Below are positions 55,049-63,243 of a stretch of 64,000 nucleotides of DNA, in pieces. A program made the position numbers and the translations under genes. Source of the DNA: Nitrosomonas sp. Nm132 (lineage in GTDB: Bacteria > Pseudomonadota > Gammaproteobacteria > Burkholderiales > Nitrosomonadaceae). The stretch covers positions 1 to 64,000 of the forward strand of contig NZ_FNDH01000014.1 in assembly GCF_900100485.1 (NCBI RefSeq). Reading direction: 5' to 3'. The notes under the pieces were generated by a model. It searched no databases and was not told the DNA's origin. It saw nothing but the letters and a program-made list of their open reading frames with translations. Numbering within the stretch: position 1 is the first letter of the stretch; every line of letters begins with the position of its first letter.

Positions 55049-56089
55049 GGGGACGCCCTATTAGTGGTTTAAGAAGTGAATGGTAATCTAGCTGGATATA
55101 TCTATAAATCAATAACTTTTAATCGTCTTTGTTTCTTGTCGCTTGAATGTTTTTTTATTTGCAAATATACGACAGAATAAATTCCAATTCCAAATGAATA
55201 GCTTTTAGGATTGTTAAATGGATGGTATTTCCTATTTAGGCGGGATTATGTGGCCGCGTTGTTTCGTTACAATTATTCTCTTTGCTTCATTACCAGTCAA
55301 TGCAACTATTGTTTATAACTAGCCAGAATATTTCATAAATTGGCACGTGTCCTCACTTGCCTTTTGATTAATAAGAAAGATTTTGCTCAGTCGGATGTAT
55401 GAATCACTACATCATTCCTTCTCAAAACTTCCCTATTAATCAAAATCCTGCGTGATCATCACGCGAATTTATGAAATATTCGGGCTAGATAGTGCAAGGT
55501 ATGACGCCAAACAGCATTACATTAATCGGTGAATCTCACCAACGTCCAGAGTCTATTATTTTCTTTGAATCACTGGTCACGCATTGCCTGCAACTGAATC
55601 TTTAAAAAGTTTGATTATCTCATTGTGAAACTATATCTTAAACTTTGTTTTATGAAACCGCAATAAGAAGCCACAGAATCAATGGCTTAGAGTTCAGCAG
55701 GACGTGCAGGCCCGGGTTTGATAAAACGAACGTATTATCAAACTCTTGAATAAAGGTAAAAGTGGTAGGTACGTGAAAAATGACTGGATTGAATGGTTGC
55801 CCGGTTTCGGTATAAGCAAAGCGGACACTGGCGATGAGCCAATATGGGAATTATTGAATAGCTGTTCCCAATCCTAACCGGTCTATTCATTGTGTCTTTC
55901 AAATGTCCGTTCAGGCTAATATTTCGGTCATTCGATATGTGGTTTTTGGAATTATCCCGATCTGTTTATCACGTCAAAAAGAGCGCTATCCCGCCTAGTG
56001 TTTAAGCGTTTCAAGCTATTTTTAAACTTGTGCTTGTGCTTGTGGTTGACTCAGTTTCGGCGTAAATATACCGACCTGGATATTAACTT
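55049..56089. other. Gene-poor region left of the integron cassettes
   Basis: No convincing large gene is present. A 43-codon frame (55746-55877, TTG start, SGRYVKNDWIEWLPGFGISK) ends in TCCTAAC, as cassette genes often do, and could be a small degraded cassette ORF. No integrase gene or attI is recognised. Confidence 0.4.
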
Positions 56090-56096
56090 GTTAGGC
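56090..56096 (+). other. Integron cassette boundary (GTTAGGC)
   Basis: GTTAGGC fits the GTTRRRY core site at which gene cassettes join. It lies 11 nt before the beta-lactamase start, the usual distance for a cassette's first gene. Confidence 0.7.
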
Positions 56097-56107
56097 AGAA
56101 GGAAATT

Positions 56108-56890
56108 ATGAAGCACCTACTCGCTGTGGTATTTGTACTGTTTACATTTCGAGCCTATGCCGTTGATTGGGAAGAAAGCGACAAAGTAGCTGCCATATTT
56201 AAAGGCTCCGACGTGAACGGCACGTTCGTTCTCTATGATGTCACTGAGCAACGGCTAATTGGCTACGACAAAGCTCGCGCTGAAACACGCTATATTCCGG
56301 CTTCAACGTTCAAGATTCCCCACTCGCTGATCGGACTTTCAGTTGGTGCGGTAGAAAGTGTTGACGAGGTTCTGCCTTATGGCGGCCAACCACAGCCGTT
56401 CAAAACTTGGGAGAAGGATATGGGATTGCGCGATGCGATTACTCTGTCCAATGTCCAGATCTACCAAAGTTTGGCTCGGCGTATCGGCTTAACGCGTATG
56501 AGCGAGAATCTTTCACGGCTTGATTTCGGAAATGGAGAAATAGGTACTTCCATCGATACCTTTTGGCTGAATGGCCCACTCAAAATCAGTGCTGTGGAGC
56601 AAACTCGTTTTCTTGCTAAGTTGGCTCAGGGGGCATTGCTGTTCCCCCAGTCGGTTCAGAAGAGCGTTCGCGAAATCGTTCTAATGGAGCGGGGAGAATA
56701 TTGGGCGCTATATGGTAAAACGGGTTGGGAAAACGCTCCTAACCGAGGTATTGGTTGGTGGATCGGGTGGGTACAAAAAGGCGATCGTGTATATGCGTTT
56801 GCATTGAACATGGATATTCAGCAAGCAACCGATGCCAACAAACGTGTAGAACTAGGCAAAGCAAGCCTTAAAGTGTTGGGGATACTGTGA
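56108..56890 (+). CDS. Class D (OXA-type) beta-lactamase, integron cassette gene
   Basis: The 260-residue periplasmic enzyme hydrolyses beta-lactams through an acylated serine. After a signal peptide (MKHLLAVVFVLFTFRAYA), the motifs S-T-F-K (66-69, Lys69 carboxylatable), S-N-V (114-116), FGNG (140-143, in place of the common YGN) and K-T-G (204-206) are all present, and WENAPNRGIGWWIGWV follows. Length matches OXA enzymes. I cannot name the variant. It is bracketed by a GTTAGGC boundary and a canonical attC, so it is a mobile cassette; expression depends on a promoter not visible here. Confidence 0.93.
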   Translation: MKHLLAVVFVLFTFRAYAVDWEESDKVAAIFKGSDVNGTFVLYDVTEQRLIGYDKARAETRYIPASTFKIPHSLIGLSVGAVESVDEVLPYGGQPQPFKTWEKDMGLRDAITLSNVQIYQSLARRIGLTRMSENLSRLDFGNGEIGTSIDTFWLNGPLKISAVEQTRFLAKLAQGALLFPQSVQKSVREIVLMERGEYWALYGKTGWENAPNRGIGWWIGWVQKGDRVYAFALNMDIQQATDANKRVELGKASLKVLGIL

Positions 56891-56903
56891 CAACTAAACA
56901 GAT

Positions 56904-56983
56904 GCCTAACAATCGCACGCACTCGGACAGCAAAAGGCGCCCTTCGCTCTGCCTTTTGCTGTCGGTGATGCACAGCGTTAAGC
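56904..56983 (+). repeat. attC site of the beta-lactamase cassette
   Basis: The 80-bp site starts with GCCTAAC and ends with GTTAAGC. Inside, GACAGCAAAAGGC and GCCTTTTGCTGTC pair perfectly around a short loop, giving the folded hairpin that the integron integrase recognises. Confidence 0.92.
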
Positions 56984-57014
56984 ATTAAACAAGCACCACA
57001 CACAGGACAGTACC

Positions 57015-57617
57015 ATGCACATCGCCATACTCACCTTCCAAGGCTTTAACGAACTGGACTCGCTAGTCGCACTTGGTATTCTCAATCGAATCAAAAAACC
57101 CGCATGGCGTGTGACCTTGTGCTGTCCTGATCCAGAGGTCACGCCGATGAACGGTGTCACGCTACGCGCTCAGTCATTGCTAGAAGATGTCCAGTCGGCG
57201 GACGCTGTCATCGTAGGCAGTGGAATGCAAACTCGGGAGGTCGTCGCAAATCCAGAATTGATGGCTCGCCTTATGCTAAATCCTGAGCATCAACTGATTG
57301 GGGCACAGTGTTCCGGTACCCTGATCTTAGCTAAGCTTGGTCTACTTGGAAAGGTGCCGGCATGCACCGATCTGACAACCAAACCTTGGGTACAGGAGTC
57401 AGGCGTCGAAGTTCTGAATAAGCCTTTCTATGCTCAAGGAAATGCTGCTACAGCCGGAGGTTGTCTTGCTTCTCAGTACTTGGCTGCTTGGATCATTGCA
57501 CGGATCGAAGGAATAGAAGCCGCAGCAGAGGCACTTCATTATGTAGCACCTGTTGGTGAAAAGGATGAGTACACATCCCGCGCAATAGAGAACATAACGC
57601 CTTACTTGCCACGATGA
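57015..57617 (+). CDS. DJ-1/PfpI family protein, integron cassette gene
   Basis: This 200-residue protein has the DJ-1/PfpI (class I glutamine amidotransferase-like) fold: MHIAILTFQGFNELDSLVALGIL, ADAVIVGSGMQTREVV and the nucleophile elbow GAQCSGTLILAKLGLL with a Cys near residue 100. Members of the family found in integrons have no proven role; they may be glyoxalase- or isonitrile hydratase-like. It starts 31 nt after the first attC and ends 63 nt before a second attC. Confidence 0.85.
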   Translation: MHIAILTFQGFNELDSLVALGILNRIKKPAWRVTLCCPDPEVTPMNGVTLRAQSLLEDVQSADAVIVGSGMQTREVVANPELMARLMLNPEHQLIGAQCSGTLILAKLGLLGKVPACTDLTTKPWVQESGVEVLNKPFYAQGNAATAGGCLASQYLAAWIIARIEGIEAAAEALHYVAPVGEKDEYTSRAIENITPYLPR

Positions 57618-57680
57618 TGCCTAAAGGTAACGAAGCAAATTAACTCAAGTCAGCTTTGTTTGGGTTGTATTAATATCTTG

Positions 57681-57801
57681 GCCTAACACGGCGGTCAAAG
57701 GGACTGGCCGCCCGTTGGCGGTTTTGAAGTTTTGGTTTTTTCAGGTTCGGCGGCTTCGTTTCGCTTTCGTTAGCGACCAGCCCCTTACCTCCACGTTATG
57801 A
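57681..57801 (+). repeat. attC site (about 121 bp) of the DJ-1 cassette
   Basis: GCCTAAC at 57681 opens the site, and blocks such as GGGACTGGCCGCC and GGCGGCTTCG, then GACCAGCCCC, pair across it. The far end is GTTATGA instead of GTTRRRY, so the right junction is degenerate or the next cassette was lost. Confidence 0.75.
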
Positions 57802-58315
57802 CAATCTGCTTTGGGGATTGTCCTGTCATGCATCTCATCCGCGATCGGCAGGTTATGGCACACTACGGCAGGTCTGCTAACCGTAAATTAATTAATTTCC
57901 AATGGCTGCTTTCATTGGAAGAGTCTGTAGTTTTTATTTACAGCTAAAGCGAGCCCTGAGCGATGTTTGCAGGCTGTTGGCAAATAATGCCGGCCTATTG
58001 GCAATTAATTCGGGCCGAAGGGGTTGGCTATTGGCAGTTAATCCGGGCCGAAAATCGCGATGTTTGCAGGTCCTGGGATTTATGTTTGCAGGCCGTAACA
58101 GCTAGGCCTTACATAAATTTTATCGAAAGAGCCAAAGCGACCAAGTGAGCGGGTCATTAGAGTCACTAAATATATCGGTAAATCAAGCAAGCGCCGTCTA
58201 ATTTGCTGTTCTCATTTGCTTTTTGATACAGTTTTGTAGATATGATGTACTTAGAAACTGAGGTTTGAGAAACTGCTAACGAGTCGTTTCTGAATTGTTG
58301 AAGCGCACGCCCAAA
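57802..58315. other. Region between cassettes and the Avs-like gene
   Basis: No gene is recognised. It contains the short direct repeats at 57961-58092. The end should hold the promoter of the Avs-like gene; nothing obvious is seen. Confidence 0.4.
57961..58092 (+). repeat. Interleaved short direct repeats
   Basis: CGATGTTTGCAGG occurs at 57961-57973 and 58058-58070, with a third partial copy (ATGTTTGCAGG) at 58082-58092. Between them, a 26-nt unit beginning CTATTGGCA and ending GGGCCGAA occurs twice (57995-58020 and 58028-58053) with two or three differences. Their function is unknown; a recombination or resolution site is possible. Confidence 0.7.
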
Positions 58316-61300
58316 ATGAACGATTTTTCAAAGATACACTCCTTCAGCCACGGCCAACGCCACTCCTTTGAGGAACTGGTTTGCCAACTTGCCCGACTAG
58401 AGACCTTACCGGAGCACTCAGTGTTTAGACGGGTGGAAGGCTCGGGAGGTGACGGCGGCGTCGAAGCCTATTGGATAAAGCCCAATGGAAAGAAAACAGG
58501 GTATCAAGCGAAATATTTCCTTCGCTGCGGAGATATCGATTGGGATCAGATCGACAAATCCGTAGCCCAAGCACTGGCCTCTCATCCGGAGTTGGAATGC
58601 TATGTGGTAGTCTTGCCGTGTGATTTAACTGATAGATCCGGAAAAAAGCAGCGCGGACAGACAGGTTGGGAGCATTGGGATTCGCGCGTTAAGAAGTGGG
58701 AAGCAGAAGCCGCCAGAATCGGCATCAAAAACATCACGTTTCAAGCATGGTCAAAGAGTGAGCTGATTGCTCGGCTAGCTAAGAGAAATGCGGAAGGCCT
58801 CAAAGAATTCTTTTTCGGAGATGTACAGCTATCCATCCAATGGTTTGGCAATAAAATTCAAGAGACCATTCTTGCACTTGATGAAAGGTTTCATCCGGAA
58901 GATCATGTAGATGTTCGTATTGAGAGATTGTTTTCCGTAATCTCACGCGCCCCTTCATATTGTGAAGAGCTATTGAAAGCGTTAGATGCGATCGGAAAAT
59001 GCGCGATGCCCGGCAAGCGACTATCAGCACTCCAACTGAACCCTGAGGAGCAACTTTTCGATGAGTTACAGAAGGCATTTGTGGAGCTCCTTGGTATTGA
59101 TGATCAAATTAACCTTGATCTCCAGCATGAGTGGAATACGGAAAGTTGGTTTGATCTTGCAAACAAACTTCTAACTACAAATGACAAACTTCAAGAGTGG
59201 TATTGGCAATATGACAACTCACTCAGCAAAGATAGTCACGAGAAATACGATCTGAGGCAGCTCATTCGGGAAAACAGAAAGCTTAATGAATCTGTTGATC
59301 TACTAATCAACTACCTGCGCTCCCGATATATGGATGCAGAAAAGGAAGGCTTTGCTTTCATTCGCGGAAATGCGGTCTCTGGCAAGAGCCATTTGCTGGC
59401 TAAATGTGCAGACAACGCAATCAAGCACAAGCAACCTGCAATTCTCCTTCTAGGGCAGCGGCTAAATGATAGCGAAATATGGACCCAAATATCCCAAATC
59501 TTGGGGTTGCCAGGACGATCCGCAAATCAAGTCTTGGGTGCGTTGGACGCGGCAGGTAAATCAACGGGCGTCCGAACTCTATTGTTGATTGACGCAATCA
59601 ATGAAGGGGTGGGAAGCAGATACTGGCGTAATCAAATTGCCAGCTTGGTTCACAAAGTCAAAGGATTTACGCATGTCTGCTGCATTATTTCGTGCCGATC
59701 AGAGTACTTTGAGTTAGCGGTTCCAGGCGCTATTGCAAGACAGTTTCCGGTTTTCGACATTCGGGGCTTCGAAACTCCAGAAGAACAACTGCATGCTGCC
59801 CGTGTCTATTTAGATCGACGTGGCATTGCTCGTCCCAGCACTCCGTGGTTATCACCGGAGTTCGTAAATCCGTTATTCCTTCGATCAGTTTGCCTATCGT
59901 TGGAACAGGATAAGAAATCAGAGCTCCCGTCGGGCCTAACGGGTACGAGAATGATACTAAAGTACTATCTCGATAGTATCGGACGCAATATCACGGAAAA
60001 GGAAGGTAGTACCATTTCCCTTGCTCCCAAGCTCGGACGAGCAGTACTAGGTATCGCTGGGAAGATGCTTGAGAGGCAAGAAGATTTCTTGGAACTTGAG
60101 AATTGTCGTAATGCAATCAATACCCACTTTCCCAATATTCGTCCACAAACTGAGTCCGAATGGTTGTTAGTTTTCATGAACAACGGGCTTTTGCGAAAGG
60201 ATCCCAATCCATCGTCTGAAGAATTTGACGACGAAGATGTCGTACGATTCAGCTTTCAACGTTTTCAAGACTTTCTTATGGCAGAAGAATCTCTCAAGAA
60301 GATCAAGAAGGTTGATGGTTTGTTTGACGAGAAAGGCCCGCTGGGATTCTGCATCGAAGGAGACCAATCCGCATGGAAATGGCGTGGTCTCATGGATGCG
60401 CTGGCTGTCGCTTTGCCGGAAAAACTCAAAATTGAATTGGTTGATGCGCTTCCTGGTGGGTATGCAAAATGGTGGAAGAATTGGAGTATACAAGAAGCTT
60501 TCGCTGAAAGTGTGAAGTGGCGAGCACGCTCTGAATTTACTCAGCGGACGCTGGAGTTGCTCAACAATTACGAATACTGGCACCCAGAGCAACTCGAACT
60601 ACTTTTGCAGGTGGCGGTTTCTGCTGACCATCCGTGGAATGCTGAGTTACTCCATAGAAACCTAGCGAGACGCAAGCTACCGGATCGGGATGTTTTCTGG
60701 ACGAGATGGGTTAACGCTCAAACCAATGATGCAGATTCCAGCGTAGGAGTCTTGATTGAATGGTGTCGAACCGGACAAGCTCCGCATACCAATCCTGAAA
60801 ACCAGCTTCTTGCCGCTTTGGTTCTTTGCTGGCTTTTCACATCCTCGAACCGGGCTATTCGCGATAAATCTACCAAAGCATTGGTTAATATTCTATTGGC
60901 CGACGAAGATATATTTCCGAAACTTCTGAATAAGTTCGTCGATGTGGACGATTTGTATATTCTTGAGCGATTGCTGGCTGCTGCATATGCTTCATGCTGC
61001 CTTAGGCCAGAACCGGAGCGGCTGAGTAAGTACTCGGAAGCAACCTTTGAACACATTTTCAAGGATGGTTTCCCGCCATTCGGTATCTTGTTGCGCGATT
61101 ATGCGTTGGGCATTGTTGAGCTCGCATCTTATCGCTCTATGCTGCCGAGTACAATCAACTTAGAGCTTTGCAAGCCGCCGTACAAATCGCCAAAACTGCG
61201 TTTGACCATTTCTGAAGAGCAGCTCAACGAAATCGCGAAGAAGGCTGGGGACGACGAAATCGTTTACTCTGCCACGAGTATGGGAGATTTTGCACGCTAT

Positions 61301-61540
61301 GAAATCGAGCCACGGATTGGGCACTTTCACCACATTCCTCTGGATCAGGAAATTCTTTTATCTGACGAGCAAAAAGCCCGTGTATTCGAAAACGAGGTCG
61401 TAGACCATGATCGTCAGAGAATGCAGGCATTTGAGCGGTTAAGGGGTATCACGAATCCGTACAGCTACGGGCTCATATCGCTAGTATTCGGAACAGAGCC
61501 GAAAAAACCAACCCAGGATCAAATCAATAAGTGGCGATAG
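58316..61540 (+). CDS. Avs-like STAND NTPase with N-terminal nuclease domain (N-terminal part)
   Basis: The ATG at 58316 gives MNDFSKIHSFSHGQRHSFEE, the N-terminus of large anti-phage STAND ATPases (Avs/AVAST type) carrying a PD-(D/E)XK nuclease: Glu20, GGDGGVEAYW (44-53) and QAK (64-66) supply the active-site pattern. The NTPase core follows: Walker A GNAVSGKS (351-358), Walker B LLLIDAINE (422-430) and CIISCR (about 456-461). Long helical repeats should form the sensor. The frame stops at TAG 61538-61540 after 1,074 residues but continues open for another 425 codons. Avs proteins are usually near 1,500 aa or more, so this is probably the front of one interrupted gene. It lies beside integron cassettes, a typical accessory place. 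Confidence 0.78.
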   Translation: MNDFSKIHSFSHGQRHSFEELVCQLARLETLPEHSVFRRVEGSGGDGGVEAYWIKPNGKKTGYQAKYFLRCGDIDWDQIDKSVAQALASHPELECYVVVLPCDLTDRSGKKQRGQTGWEHWDSRVKKWEAEAARIGIKNITFQAWSKSELIARLAKRNAEGLKEFFFGDVQLSIQWFGNKIQETILALDERFHPEDHVDVRIERLFSVISRAPSYCEELLKALDAIGKCAMPGKRLSALQLNPEEQLFDELQKAFVELLGIDDQINLDLQHEWNTESWFDLANKLLTTNDKLQEWYWQYDNSLSKDSHEKYDLRQLIRENRKLNESVDLLINYLRSRYMDAEKEGFAFIRGNAVSGKSHLLAKCADNAIKHKQPAILLLGQRLNDSEIWTQISQILGLPGRSANQVLGALDAAGKSTGVRTLLLIDAINEGVGSRYWRNQIASLVHKVKGFTHVCCIISCRSEYFELAVPGAIARQFPVFDIRGFETPEEQLHAARVYLDRRGIARPSTPWLSPEFVNPLFLRSVCLSLEQDKKSELPSGLTGTRMILKYYLDSIGRNITEKEGSTISLAPKLGRAVLGIAGKMLERQEDFLELENCRNAINTHFPNIRPQTESEWLLVFMNNGLLRKDPNPSSEEFDDEDVVRFSFQRFQDFLMAEESLKKIKKVDGLFDEKGPLGFCIEGDQSAWKWRGLMDALAVALPEKLKIELVDALPGGYAKWWKNWSIQEAFAESVKWRARSEFTQRTLELLNNYEYWHPEQLELLLQVAVSADHPWNAELLHRNLARRKLPDRDVFWTRWVNAQTNDADSSVGVLIEWCRTGQAPHTNPENQLLAALVLCWLFTSSNRAIRDKSTKALVNILLADEDIFPKLLNKFVDVDDLYILERLLAAAYASCCLRPEPERLSKYSEATFEHIFKDGFPPFGILLRDYALGIVELASYRSMLPSTINLELCKPPYKSPKLRLTISEEQLNEIAKKAGDDEIVYSATSMGDFARYEIEPRIGHFHHIPLDQEILLSDEQKARVFENEVVDHDRQRMQAFERLRGITNPYSYGLISLVFGTEPKKPTQDQINKWR

Positions 61541-62818
61541 GATCTGACTCTTGCAGAAAAATCCTTTCTCAAGCTTTTGTCCGATGACGAAGTAAGCCGT
61601 TTTTGCTCCGATGCCGTTCCGTATCTCTATAAGCGAAGACACGGTAATCGAGAAAAGAGAAAATTCGACCTAAACGCGATGAAGCGTTGGGTTGCGAAGC
61701 GCGCTTACGACTATGGCTGGACACGAGAAAGGTTTGAGCATGATCGGGCCCAAATGGGGCGTCATTCTCGTGACCGACCAAGCGTTGAGCGTATCGGTAA
61801 GAAATATCAATGGTTTGCACTTGGTGAGCTTTTGAGTAGATTGACTGACAATTACTGGATGGAAGGGGAGTATAGAAGTCTTCCTAAACCCTATAGCAAC
61901 CCACTCGATATCGGTTTCGAGCGTGACATTGATCCGACAATTATCGACGAGAAAGCGAACCACGCGCCAGTTTCACAAACTCTCAATAGTTGGGCCTTCG
62001 AGCCTTGGATTAATCTGGATCAGGTTGAGGAAAACCGATTAGTCTCTTGGCCTTTTGAAAAAGATCCTGCGACGAGTCTTAAGACACTGCCTTTCAGAAC
62101 TGACTCTGATGGAGTAAAGTGGGTAGTTCTGTACGAGCACCAATCGAAAACAGAAAAATATGATGGAGACCGTATTGGTGAACACGGTTCACGTATGCAA
62201 GAGTTTCGATTTCTTGCGACTGTCATGGTGAAGACCAGCCATGCCAAGGAGATCGCGGAAAAATTTAGAGCCCAAGAAAAAATCGATATCATGCATTGGG
62301 CTATATCGGACGTGACCGATGCGGCTTTCCTTCATGAAGCACCATGGCGGAATACATGGAGTCAGGAAAAATGGCTTTTTGATAGCTGGAGGTTACCTAC
62401 CGGGGTTGGTTACGCTCAGATGGCAGTGCACTATGTTTGGGAGTCGCATTTGGATGCCGCCTTGCCAGACGGGTATTCAAGTCACCTACCAGCTCCTTGG
62501 CTTACCCAAGAGCTTAATTTGTACGCAGATCGTGCACATGCGGGAGTATGGCGTGATCAGGATAATGAGATTGTTTTCCGTGAGTTTAAGGGCGAAGAAG
62601 GTGGTACAGTCTTCCTTCTAAGAATGGATAAAGCTGCGGAAGTCGTTGGCGGCGAGTACACATTCCTGACTGTTCTTATTTCAGAAAGAAATGCATGGCC
62701 TGGAGGAGGCAATTCGAATGTGTCCTGGCGCCGCGCCGAGGGTGTCTGCTGGAGAGACAGTCATGGAATGAAAGTTTCCACTTGGAGTCACGATATCCGT
62801 AACGGCGCTTGTCAATGA
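61541..62818 (+). CDS. Avs-like NTPase, C-terminal part after in-frame TAG
   Basis: This segment is in the same frame as the preceding gene. Directly after the TAG come DLTLAEKSFLKLLSDDEVSR, FCSDAVPYLYKRRHG and then sensor-domain residues with several Trp-rich blocks (NSWAFEPWINLDQVEENRL, WVVLYEHQSKTEKYDGDR, HEAPWRNTWSQEKWLFDSW). If translated alone, the first start is a TTG at 61577 with no ribosome-binding site, which makes independent expression unlikely. The end (SHDIRNGACQ) runs into a short direct repeat and an IS982 fragment at 62807-62822, so the true C-terminus may be cut off. Confidence 0.7.
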   Translation, partial: DLTLAEKSFLKLLSDDEVSRFCSDAVPYLYKRRHGNREKRKFDLNAMKRWVAKRAYDYGWTRERFEHDRAQMGRHSRDRPSVERIGKKYQWFALGELLSRLTDNYWMEGEYRSLPKPYSNPLDIGFERDIDPTIIDEKANHAPVSQTLNSWAFEPWINLDQVEENRLVSWPFEKDPATSLKTLPFRTDSDGVKWVVLYEHQSKTEKYDGDRIGEHGSRMQEFRFLATVMVKTSHAKEIAEKFRAQEKIDIMHWAISDVTDAAFLHEAPWRNTWSQEKWLFDSWRLPTGVGYAQMAVHYVWESHLDAALPDGYSSHLPAPWLTQELNLYADRAHAGVWRDQDNEIVFREFKGEEGGTVFLLRMDKAAEVVGGEYTFLTVLISERNAWPGGGNSNVSWRRAEGVCWRDSHGMKVSTWSHDIRNGACQ

Positions 62819-63104
62819 CGGATAATAGGGTCGCTGATACCTCAACACCTGGCCCAGATAATAGGACTTGAACGTCCGGTAACCCGACAGATGAAACCCC
62901 ACCACGATTGTCATGATTTCGCTTAGACACAGTTCCCTTCGCTGCCGACGTCGCTTCAGCGCCAACTCCAACAAGCGCTGCTCCCACCACGGTTCAAACC
63001 TCTGACAAAAGTCGTCAATCGCACAAAAAATCGCTATAGTATCCATAAGAACCTGACTCCTCTCGTAATGAAGCCCTTTTCCAAAATAGCTTGTCAATGA
63101 CGGA
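62807..63104. repeat. 16-bp direct repeats flanking an IS982 fragment
   Basis: GCTTGTCAATGACGGA is present at 62807-62822 and again at 63089-63104. Between them is the 5' end of an IS982 transposase. The left copy contains the last codons of the Avs-like gene, so it marks the junction. Confidence 0.85.
62823..63046 (-). pseudogene. IS982-family transposase, N-terminal fragment
   Basis: From ATG 63046, MDTIAIFCAIDDFCQRFEPW and RRRQRRELCLSEIMTIVVGF, then HLSGYRTFKSYYL, follow the same family as the IS at 33081-34032, with about 70 percent identical residues by eye. After YYPSLT the homology stops and the frame runs backwards over the Avs-like gene. About three quarters of the transposase are missing. 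Confidence 0.8.
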
Positions 63105-63243
63105 GCAAAAAGGTACCAAATAGCGCGCGAAGAGTGTACCAGTTAGGTTAATAAAAAAGAGGGATTTGACCTCTGGTTTTGCGCTTCTGATTTTCATTAT
63201 TTTTGGAGTTCAGGTATAGCGCAGTGTGCTTCCCCCACATCAT

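Noticed and set aside
56984-57014. attI site
   Set aside because: The bases between the first attC and the DJ-1 gene are an ordinary cassette junction; no integrase or attI-like sequence is present.
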